Source of the DNA: Collimonas silvisoli
Lineage (GTDB): Bacteria; Pseudomonadota; Gammaproteobacteria; Burkholderiales; Burkholderiaceae_D
Reading direction: 5' to 3'
DNA: 64,000 nucleotides
Assembly (NCBI RefSeq): GCF_018305005.1
Contig: NZ_JAGQEG010000024.1
Location: forward strand, 1 to 64,000
Made by a program: the position numbers and the translations under genes. Under the pieces are notes generated by a model. That model searched no databases. It saw only the letters and a program-made list of their open reading frames with translations, and was not told the origin of the DNA. Every line of letters begins with the position of its first letter. Within the stretch, counting starts at the first letter, position 1. Shown piece after piece: positions 53,440 to 60,588 of the stretch.

Positions 53440-56400
53440 CTACGCTAGAGGAAATTGAGCCGCAGTGCGTTGTCCGTCAACCGTAGCGACACTTTGCACT
53501 CGCAATCCATAGTTGAGGCCAAGATTTGTTGCCTCCTTGCCCCTTTCCCGGACGATCAGCATGAGTGGGCGCCACGTAGCCGGTTGCTGCAAAACGGCAT
53601 CAGCCAGTTTTACTTTTTCGTTCACTCGGCCCGCATCGCCAAGAGTTTCAGCCAGCCCGCCGACCAGCCGTGCGCCATCGATGCGTCCGGATGCCTGCGG
53701 CCGCATTGAGTAATTGACGTTGAACTGGCAATACTTGCCCTCTGCTTCCAAGGCCACGATATCCTTTTCAAACTGGGCGAGCAGTCTCTGAGACTCGGCA
53801 CGATTTTCCGGCGTGTCCTTGGTCCCGTTGACTTCCGGCAGCGTCTCCAAGGCACGAGCGCACCATTGGTCGCGGTTTGCAGAAATTTCCGCCAGCATCT
53901 CCTTGGCGCCAAAGTAGTGCCGATCAAGGTCGCCATCCTGCTTGTCATTGATGCGGAACGGCGACAATCCATGTTTCTGCAGATGCTGGGCAAACTCCCT
54001 TTCAAACGAAAAATCAACGGGTACGCTGCCTCCGCCCAATGCGCCGCTCTTGCCGTGCGCCAGGGGAAGCGCTCTTGCATTGCGCGGTAGCGGCAACTGC
54101 ACGTCCAGTGAAGCGGCGGCGGTTTGCTTGCCTGTACTTGATTTGTCGGACACCACATATACCGCCGCTTTGTCTTCCGTCCGGTACTCGAACGCCCTTT
54201 GCGCTTTCGCCTTGGCGGTCAATATCGCGCCCAGGCCGAATTCAGCACCACGGCTATCTGGTTTGGTTTGAAGCCGGGCCCCGGCACTTGCTCTCGCCTC
54301 GCCCTGGGTTGCGATAGATCCGGCGTCAAATCCGGTAACCACCGCGTCAGGCAGTCGAGAAAGGATGGCCTCCATCGGCCCGGAGAAACCTGCGTCGCTT
54401 TTCGTGGGCTTCAGGTCCTTCCACAACACAGTGGACTCCCATGCCTTCAGCATATTCTGGCGCTGCGCCTCATCCTGGCCCCGTGCACGCAGAAAACGTA
54501 CAACAGTGCCATTCATCTTCATGCGCTCGTGAGTCGCAGCAATCGTCGCAGTTCCTCCGGCAAAGAGATGCTTGCCACGCGTCTTGCCGACTGCAACACC
54601 CATGCTGCCTTCCATGGTTTTGCTCTTGCTCTCACCCACCATCATCTCGAATCCAAGAAGAGGCTGGAAGAATTGAACAAAGGCTTCCTGTTTCTGAGAG
54701 TAGCCGGCAGTTAGCAAAGGGGTGACAATCTTGGGGGATATATAAGGCAGTAGAGGCAGGCCTACTCCTAGAGTCCCGCCATTTGATGTCTTTAATTTAT
54801 TGCGCAGCCCCCATTGCGCGAACATCGGCCTGTAAAACTGGACCAAGTCCTGGTTATCGTCGAGGCGTAATTTCTGGCCTTGGCCATAACGCGAAATGTG
54901 TGAAAGGCGGAAATTATCCTGAACCTCTGCTGCGTCCAAACCAAGCCCTCCCACGATGGAATCAATCTGTTCCGGACTCAAGTGTTCGGCATTCCTTTGC
55001 AGAAATTGCTCTGACACATCGCGCAAGACAGATTCTGCGCTAACGCCGATATTGGCTTTACGCCGCAAAGGAAAGGAGCTGCTGCTACGTGCCATGGCAT
55101 TGGCTTCCGCGGCAAATTCCTCCAACGATTCAGGCAGAGCTTGCTTGTTCGCCGTTCTGCCGGCGGCGGGTGTTGGCAGCGCATGATTGAAGCGTTTTCT
55201 GATTGCGTCGAAATCCGCCGGTGTCAACGCGCGAAGCTCGGCGAAGTTTTCCCTTATGTATTCGCACAAAGCCGTCACAGCCAGACAATAAACTTGTTCA
55301 TCGCCATGTTGGGCGCTCATCGGCAAGCCTTTGGCAGCTTCGCCTAATGACGCAGCTGCAGCCGAGATTGCCGCAGCGGCCTTGGTCGCATGAGTCGTGA
55401 TGCCGAAACGGTCGGCCATCTTTGCCGTACCTGCCAGAGCGTGAGATGTAAACGGTGTTTTTGCGCTAGCTGGGTTTAGCCCCCGCAGCAAGCCTTCGCC
55501 ATAGCGGCTCAGCCTGCGTTGCATCCATTCTTCGCCGACTTTGCGCAACTCCTTGTCACGGGCATCGTAGGGCGAGCCAGGCGCGTTGCTGACATAGCCG
55601 TTTCGGACCGCATTGTAAGCGCCGAGCTGGCGCTCGCCGAACCGTTCAGACAAATGCTGGTCCAGATTCGTGCCGGTATCCAGGTGCAATCTATCCGCAG
55701 CTACCAGCTTGGCGTCATTCAGCCATGCAACGACTGGCGCCGGCTTCGACTGGGAAATTGCCATGTCGGCTTGCCAATACACCCGCAGCGCAACCAGCTG
55801 TTTGCCGGAAATAGGTTCACCAGCGTTATTGCCTAGCGATTGCAATACTTCGACCCCACGCGGCATGGCGGCCATCAGGTGGAATAATGCCTTGATATCG
55901 GCCGGGGCTTCCCCCGACGATGAGCTAGACGCTCCCCCGCCATCTTCCCGCATGACCATGGACAAGGTGGGGCGTGCTCTCAATTCCCGCAACAGCACGG
56001 TGGCGCGTTGGGCATCGCCGCCGCTCACTATCGCCAAGGCATACGAAAGGCTTTCGGCAATATCCGTCTTCGGCAGAGCGTCGGCTGCTGAATTCGCCGG
56101 TATCGCATGCATTGCGATATTCAATTCCCGGCTTAAAGCCCGAAGCGATTCCGAGGCTCCGAAGCCTGGCGGGTGCAGCAGCAATTTGACGACTGACTCT
56201 GAGCTCACATCATCCGATATCGAATGGATTTTCTGGTTCTCGGTGGCCGTGACGCCAAGCCGTTCCTCAACAACAGCCTTGGCTGACGTCAGCGCTTCCT
56301 GGGCTTTTTCAGCCCCCTGGATGCCAGCCTGCGCAGTGTGAAGGCCGCGCATCACCATATCCAGTTGTCCAAGAACCCGTTCAGCATCGCCGACCATATG

Positions 56401-57831
56401 CTCAACTCGGGCTTCCGCAGCGGTGACAAGCGTTCCGATTTCTGCAATCAAGCCGTTAAGGGCCTCTTCCAGCTGCCCGAAATGGGCGCACTCGGCCTGG
56501 ATAGAGCTCAGTTCATCGGCATTGGCCTCAGGCTGCCCGGAAATTGCCGTCAAACGATGTTGTAAAGCGCTTTTGTGCCCGAGTACCAAGCTTAGGTCGT
56601 TCTTGAGGGAGGCGTGAGTATGCTGTTGCACGGCACATTCAGTCTGCACCAATTGCAGGTTTTCACATATATGCTGATGCGCCTCTACCAGCGCTCCAAG
56701 AGCAGGTTCCAGACTGGCCTTGTCAGTCTCGCATTGCTTAAGCAGTCCCTGGGAAATATCGCTTAGCCGGCCCAATTCCGCCTGGGTAAAGTCCAGGTGC
56801 TTGACAGTGATGTCTGACGCCAGCACAGCTCCAGCTATGTCATTTGCCTCACTGGGCGTCACCAGCGCATGCAGGCGCGAGGCTGCGTGCAGCATCCTTT
56901 TTTCAGCTTGCGAGCTTGCGTCTGCTGCAGTTTGTTCTCTCTGCAGCAATGGCGCCAAGCGCCTGCTGTGGGATGATTGCTGCAATCGGCATTGCTGAAG
57001 CTGCGCTTCCAGGCGCTCGGCTTCATGTCTCAGGCTTACCGCCTCCAGCCGTTGCGGGGAAAAGCTTGGCGCGTGCTGCGCGGCCGTTACCCGGCTTTGG
57101 ATGTTGTCTATGTCCTGCCCGGCTTTTTCACTCAAGGGGGTCAGCATGGCAATCTTCTCTTCGAGCGCTTCACGCTGCGCCTTCAATTGCTGATGCTCAT
57201 TTGCCTGCGCTTGCCAGTCCTGGCGTGCCTCCTGGTATTCCTGTCCAAGTTCTTGCAAGTTTTGCGCTAAACGGGTTTTGATGGATTCGGCTTCTTCAGT
57301 CGTCAACACACTTGAAGAATTGGTTTGCTTCAGGGGTTTTGCCTGGAGCGTCTGCATTTTCGGCACTGCATGCGGCTGGAGCACAGGGAAGCATTCGACT
57401 AATTTTTCCCAGGCGGTAGTCGGACCACCCGGTCTATCCGATAAGCTGTGGGATGGTTGCGTCAGACGTTTCTGCAAGGACCTCGCTTGCTGGGCAATGT
57501 CGTCAAACTTGCTTGGAATATCCTGAGGTTCGGATGAAGAAGCTTGCTCGGGTTTCTTATTGAGCTGAGTTCTGGACGGGCGTTCCAATGCCACAGAGGT
57601 GCCAGGTAAAGGGCCGCCAACGCTAACTGGCCGCCCCATGATTGTCTTGACTCCGGCACGATAAGCGCTACGGATGCTTTTTAGCGGCGCGAAGAAAGAA
57701 CTCGACGAATTTCTCCTTGCGCTGGAGTTTTTCGCGCTCGCCGATTCTGTTGTCGCTGTTCTATCCGGCGAGGCAGGAGAGTCGGTCGTTGGGGAGATTG
57801 ATTTCTGTGTAACGACAGTAAATGCAGGCAT
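53440..57831 (-). CDS. Giant probable type III effector with coiled coil, 1463 aa
   Basis: The start at MPAFTVVT follows GGAAGGGGG; the 43 residues upstream of it in the longest frame lie across the promoter. Residues 1-60 are extremely Ser/Thr-rich (typical export signal). Residues about 180-510 are a long coiled coil (LAQNLQELGQEYQEARQDW, AEKRMLHAASRLHALV). The middle is helical. From about 1014 the protein becomes beta-rich (GTLGVGLPLLPYISPK, GSMGVAVGKTRGKHLFAGG, ASAGARLQTK, FNVNYSMRP, NLGLNYGLRVQSVA), suggesting a barrel or propeller-like C-terminal domain. No enzyme motif is recognised. An exact PIP box lies upstream. The gene lies directly upstream of the other giant gene on the same strand. 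Confidence 0.77.
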   Translation of the reverse strand: MPAFTVVTQKSISPTTDSPASPDRTATTESASAKNSSARRNSSSSFFAPLKSIRSAYRAGVKTIMGRPVSVGGPLPGTSVALERPSRTQLNKKPEQASSSEPQDIPSKFDDIAQQARSLQKRLTQPSHSLSDRPGGPTTAWEKLVECFPVLQPHAVPKMQTLQAKPLKQTNSSSVLTTEEAESIKTRLAQNLQELGQEYQEARQDWQAQANEHQQLKAQREALEEKIAMLTPLSEKAGQDIDNIQSRVTAAQHAPSFSPQRLEAVSLRHEAERLEAQLQQCRLQQSSHSRRLAPLLQREQTAADASSQAEKRMLHAASRLHALVTPSEANDIAGAVLASDITVKHLDFTQAELGRLSDISQGLLKQCETDKASLEPALGALVEAHQHICENLQLVQTECAVQQHTHASLKNDLSLVLGHKSALQHRLTAISGQPEANADELSSIQAECAHFGQLEEALNGLIAEIGTLVTAAEARVEHMVGDAERVLGQLDMVMRGLHTAQAGIQGAEKAQEALTSAKAVVEERLGVTATENQKIHSISDDVSSESVVKLLLHPPGFGASESLRALSRELNIAMHAIPANSAADALPKTDIAESLSYALAIVSGGDAQRATVLLRELRARPTLSMVMREDGGGASSSSSGEAPADIKALFHLMAAMPRGVEVLQSLGNNAGEPISGKQLVALRVYWQADMAISQSKPAPVVAWLNDAKLVAADRLHLDTGTNLDQHLSERFGERQLGAYNAVRNGYVSNAPGSPYDARDKELRKVGEEWMQRRLSRYGEGLLRGLNPASAKTPFTSHALAGTAKMADRFGITTHATKAAAAISAAAASLGEAAKGLPMSAQHGDEQVYCLAVTALCEYIRENFAELRALTPADFDAIRKRFNHALPTPAAGRTANKQALPESLEEFAAEANAMARSSSSFPLRRKANIGVSAESVLRDVSEQFLQRNAEHLSPEQIDSIVGGLGLDAAEVQDNFRLSHISRYGQGQKLRLDDNQDLVQFYRPMFAQWGLRNKLKTSNGGTLGVGLPLLPYISPKIVTPLLTAGYSQKQEAFVQFFQPLLGFEMMVGESKSKTMEGSMGVAVGKTRGKHLFAGGTATIAATHERMKMNGTVVRFLRARGQDEAQRQNMLKAWESTVLWKDLKPTKSDAGFSGPMEAILSRLPDAVVTGFDAGSIATQGEARASAGARLQTKPDSRGAEFGLGAILTAKAKAQRAFEYRTEDKAAVYVVSDKSSTGKQTAAASLDVQLPLPRNARALPLAHGKSGALGGGSVPVDFSFEREFAQHLQKHGLSPFRINDKQDGDLDRHYFGAKEMLAEISANRDQWCARALETLPEVNGTKDTPENRAESQRLLAQFEKDIVALEAEGKYCQFNVNYSMRPQASGRIDGARLVGGLAETLGDAGRVNEKVKLADAVLQQPATWRPLMLIVRERGKEATNLGLNYGLRVQSVATVDGQRTAAQFPLA

Positions 57832-57907
57832 ACCAACCCCCTTCCGATTTTTGAAATTTATGAGCATGCGCGGCGCCCGCAGTGCTCTTCTCCAACTCCT
57901 TATAGAA

Positions 57908-57968
57908 AACCTACCTTCATGTAGTCGACCTGTCTTCCGATGAGCGAAAAATATGGTCAACGCGCGAA
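57908..57968 (-). promoter_or_regulatory. Perfect PIP box and -10 of the 1463-aa effector
   Basis: On the minus strand: TTCGC (57968-57964), 15 bases, TTCGC (57948-57944), 30 bases, then TAGGTT (57913-57908). All three elements are exact. The leader before the ATG at 57831 would be about 70 bases. Confidence 0.88.
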
Positions 57969-58125
57969 CCGATTGGCATGCGCGGCAGCTTCAAATCCTG
58001 CCTCGTGCGCGCCGCCCCCGGATCTGCAGCCAGTGCTGAAGCTATACTGCAATGATCGCAAAATCGAGATTTGCATTGGAGGCGAGAATCAGGCGCACAG
58101 CCGCAATCGGCAAAAATGGGAAGGC

Positions 58126-58187
58126 TTCGTATCCCGCAATAAGGATTCGGCAGAACTGAGATCGCGGGAAGAAAAAAGAGTGAACAT
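58126..58187 (+). promoter_or_regulatory. PIP-type box upstream of the 83-aa protein
   Basis: TTCGT (58126-58130), 15 bases, TTCGG (58146-58150), 31 bases, then GAACAT (58182-58187) on the plus strand. The box fits TTCGB-N15-TTCGB; the -10 departs only at its first base. Confidence 0.6.
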
Positions 58188-58289
58188 TTACCGTGCGAGG
58201 TTGTTGGAAAGCCGAAAAGCTCTGCGAAGTCCTGGAGCAATAGCCAGGTTGGCTTGGCAACCGAGACATAACGTAACCAGAGGATAATC

Positions 58290-58541
58290 ATGCACGCAAA
58301 TCACACCAATGCTCTTTTCGCGACGCTGTCGGGCAATATTTTGAAGGTATCCAAGCCCGGCGCCGGCGCAATTGAAATCCCGATCAACGACTGCGCGATT
58401 CATACCAAATTGAGCGGCGTCCATCTGCACGGCGGACCGTATTTCCAGATCGGGCCGCTGACCTGCGACGAACTGACGATGCTACGTCATTTAGGCGTCA
58501 GGGAACCCAACCTGGAGCTGATCGACTTTGTTCGTCACTGA
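58290..58541 (+). CDS. Small PIP-controlled protein, 83 aa
   Basis: AGAGGATAATC precedes the ATG. The product is soluble and compact, with beta-like segments (ALFATLSGNILKVSKPGAGAIEIPI, VHLHGGPYFQIGPL) and a helix (CDELTMLRHLGV). No family is recognised. It has its own PIP-type box and is followed by a strong terminator, so it is a monocistronic unit of the same regulon, oriented away from the giant effectors. It could be a small effector, a chaperone-like partner or a regulator of secretion. Confidence 0.65.
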   Translation: MHANHTNALFATLSGNILKVSKPGAGAIEIPINDCAIHTKLSGVHLHGGPYFQIGPLTCDELTMLRHLGVREPNLELIDFVRH

Positions 58542-58548
58542 AGGAATG

Positions 58549-58583
58549 CCCCGTGCATCGGGTTGTTTTGCACGGGGTTTATT
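58549..58583 (+). terminator. Rho-independent terminator
   Basis: A perfect 9-bp stem, CCCCGTGCA (58549-58557) and TGCACGGGG (58569-58577), is followed by TTTATT. It lies eight bases after the stop of the 83-aa gene and also separates it from the convergent anti-sigma gene. Confidence 0.85.
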
Positions 58584-58613
58584 GATGAAATGCGTTCTAC
58601 GCATCGGGATGCA

Positions 58614-58892
58614 TTACCTCGGGAGTGCCGGAATAGTGGCGCGTGCAGCTTGGTCGATGCGCTCCCAAAAACGTTCAAGGCCCCGTGCCGCATCAGGCTC
58701 CAGGACCTGGCCATTGTTCATCTTCGCAAACAGCGCACTCTGAAATTGGTATTCTGTCCGGCAATCTTCGCACTCTCGTAAATGCACTTCGACCATGCTG
58801 CGCTCCTCAACGGATGCGCGTCCATTGATTACCCAAGGCAATAGCTCCAGCACTTCCCTGTGACAAGCATTGACATCGGTCGAATCGCTCAA
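58614..58892 (-). CDS. Anti-sigma factor with zinc-finger (zf-HC2-like), TTG start
   Basis: This 92-residue soluble protein is read from a TTG that overlaps the sigma-factor stop (TTGA, four bases) and lies eight bases after GGAG. Starting at the ATG 96 bases upstream would instead bury the N-terminus in the sigma gene. The zinc-binding anti-sigma motif is visible: ACHREVLELLPWVINGRAS, then VHLRECEDCRTEYQF (His-x3-Cys-x2-Cys). There is no transmembrane segment, so this is a cytoplasmic anti-sigma of the ZAS type. It presumably holds the overlapping ECF sigma factor inactive. Confidence 0.8.
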   Translation of the reverse strand: MSDSTDVNACHREVLELLPWVINGRASVEERSMVEVHLRECEDCRTEYQFQSALFAKMNNGQVLEPDAARGLERFWERIDQAARATIPALPR

Positions 58893-59485
58893 TGTTTTTT
58901 CTCCAAAAGACCTCCCAGTTTCGGCAAGGTGCTGCGCAGCGTGACGCGGGCGCGAAACATCCTTGCTTTTATTGTGCTGACCGGACACTCCATGATCTCG
59001 GCGATCTCTTCCAGCGAGTGCCCCATCCAGTACGCCAACTCCAACGTCACTCGCTGATCGATCGGCAAGAGGATGAGCCCTTTGGCGACCCAGTCGAGCA
59101 CTTCATGGTCGTCGAAAGGAGAAGTGATTGACAAATCGCCGCCTGGCGCTGTTTTTTCCCACCGGGCCTGCCCCGTTCTACGCAGCGACTTGAGCGCAGT
59201 GCGGTAAGCGATTCCCATGATCCAGGTCGACACCAGCGCCTCCCCGCGAAATTCACGGGCCTTTTGCCAGACGATCAGGAACGTATCGTTAATGGCTTCC
59301 TCAATCGCATCTTCACAATACGTCACCCGCCCGAGGAAGCGACTTAACCTACGATGATACTTCAGGTATAGCGACGATAAGGATTGCCGGTCCCCGGCAG
59401 CGATGCGGACAAGCGAACCAACGTCGTCATTATCCGCTTGCTCTGGCTGGCGCGTCAAATTATTAGAGATTAGTGTCATGGCCAT
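58889..59485 (-). CDS. ECF-subfamily RNA polymerase sigma factor
   Basis: This 198-residue protein has sigma region 2 at about 30-95 (LSSLYLKYHRRLSRFLGRVTYCEDAIEEAINDTFLIVWQKA, AWxMGIAYR-type helix) and region 4 at about 135-185 (LPIDQRVTLELAYWMGHSLEEIAEIMECPVSTIKARMFRAR). Region 3 is absent, as expected for ECF factors. The start is MAMTLIS; no strong ribosome site is visible. The partner anti-sigma gene overlaps its stop. The nearby exb/tonB/receptor genes upstream on the same strand may be a target, but no box is identified. Confidence 0.88.
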   Translation of the reverse strand: MAMTLISNNLTRQPEQADNDDVGSLVRIAAGDRQSLSSLYLKYHRRLSRFLGRVTYCEDAIEEAINDTFLIVWQKAREFRGEALVSTWIMGIAYRTALKSLRRTGQARWEKTAPGGDLSITSPFDDHEVLDWVAKGLILLPIDQRVTLELAYWMGHSLEEIAEIMECPVSTIKARMFRARVTLRSTLPKLGGLLEKKH

Positions 59486-59920
59486 CGAATGTAGTTAGAC
59501 TGGATTACGGATATGAGAAGAAGAAACCCGGCTCTCTCAAAGAATGTTTCGACTCCTTAGCAAGATCAGATCAGCGATCCGATATCAGCGGTCCGATAAA
59601 TGGCTACGATCGCTCCGGGACGCCGGCCGCACCCGGTTGCACGGGCGACCGGCCCCACGCCGGCGAAATATTTAATGGCAGGTGGTCGAAGTGAAAGTTC
59701 GGCGCCGGAACAGACCGCAGCTTTGTCGCTCTTACCGTCATTGATTTTTTTTTGATTTTGGTAAAAGCGCCGCACCGGATCGCGCACGACTAGCGACATC
59801 TCCGGGTGCGGACTGTCGACGACATCGATGCGCAAAACCGGTCCGGAAATTCGCCGGTCTGCACCTGTGTTGTACCTTTGGGCGGCGCCGCAACAGACCG
59901 GCGGCAATGAACGCCGGATT
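59486..59920. other. 435-bp intergenic region between exbB and the sigma-factor gene
   Basis: No convincing gene is seen; a 113-codon minus frame lacks a ribosome site and family features. The region holds a 10-bp inverted repeat (59852-59903) just after exbB and probably the promoter of the sigma-factor gene. Confidence 0.5.
59852..59903. repeat. 10-bp inverted repeat downstream of exbB
   Basis: CGCCGGTCTG (59852-59861) and CAGACCGGCG (59894-59903) are perfect complements separated by 32 bases, 18 bases after the exbB stop. There is no T-run on either side; it may be a Rho-linked terminator or an mRNA-stabilising stem. Confidence 0.5.
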
Positions 59921-60517
59921 TCAGTGCGACGGATCGGTAATTCTCAGCAACAGCTCTTTCAGTTGATCGTTCAAGCGGTCCGAGCATTCGCGCAGGAAAT
60001 TATAAAAAAGCAAGCCGAACAGCGCTATCGATATCCCCAAGGCGGTCGCATAGAGCGCAGTGCCGATCCCCTTGGATACGCCGGATGGGTCCGAAATGCC
60101 GGATGAAGCCAACACCGCAAACGTATCGATAATCCCGAGAATGGTGCCAACCAGTCCCAGCAGCGGCGCCGCTGTCACAATCGTATCCAATATCCATAAG
60201 CGGGCGATTACCTGCGATCTGCTTGACAGATAAATGGCTTCCGAAAGATCTTCCAGGCGAGCCGGGGCAAGCTTCGCATCGCGTGACTGCAGTGCTTCAC
60301 GCAGCAGCTGCGCAGGTGTCGATTTGCGCTTCAGAAACGCGGCCGGGATCCGCGTTGCATCGTTGGCAGAACCGGCCATAAGACGCAGGATGGCGCTGGC
60401 ATCGCGTCTGCCGGTCATGTAAAAAATTTGCCGTTCAATGATGACAAATACGGCAAGCGCAGCGGCGCCGTACATCGCATAAAACGTCAGACTATGGAAT
60501 AGCTCAATGTAGTTCAT
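59921..60517 (-). CDS. exbB: ExbB-like proton-channel subunit
   Basis: This 198-residue inner-membrane protein of the MotA/TolQ/ExbB family has an N-terminal helix (FYAMYGAAALAVFVIIERQIFY), a cytoplasmic loop, and two C-terminal helices: LWILDTIVTAAPLLGLVGTILGIIDTFAVL and GTALYATALGISIALFGLLFYNFL. The GLxGTxxGxxxxF signature is conserved. With ExbD and TonB it uses the proton gradient to power outer-membrane receptors. It is separated from exbD by tonB and the receptor gene, an unusual order. A hairpin stands between the receptor stop and this gene. Confidence 0.85.
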   Translation of the reverse strand: MNYIELFHSLTFYAMYGAAALAVFVIIERQIFYMTGRRDASAILRLMAGSANDATRIPAAFLKRKSTPAQLLREALQSRDAKLAPARLEDLSEAIYLSSRSQVIARLWILDTIVTAAPLLGLVGTILGIIDTFAVLASSGISDPSGVSKGIGTALYATALGISIALFGLLFYNFLRECSDRLNDQLKELLLRITDPSH

Positions 60518-60540
60518 ATGGGTACCTGGTCAAGATGATA

Positions 60541-60559
60541 TGCCGCATAGGGTGCGGCA
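60541..60559. repeat. Intercistronic hairpin between receptor and exbB
   Basis: TGCCGCA (60541-60547) and TGCGGCA (60553-60559) form a perfect 7-bp stem with a 5-base loop, in the 71-bp space between the two genes. Without a T-run it may attenuate or protect the transcript rather than end it. Confidence 0.45.
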
Positions 60560-60588
60560 CCCGGTTGCAACAAGATTGCGCTCCTGGA

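Noticed and set aside
59566-59907. Minus-strand 113-codon frame between exbB and the sigma gene
   Set aside because: No ribosome site, no family features, and it overlaps a 10-bp inverted repeat; more likely non-coding.
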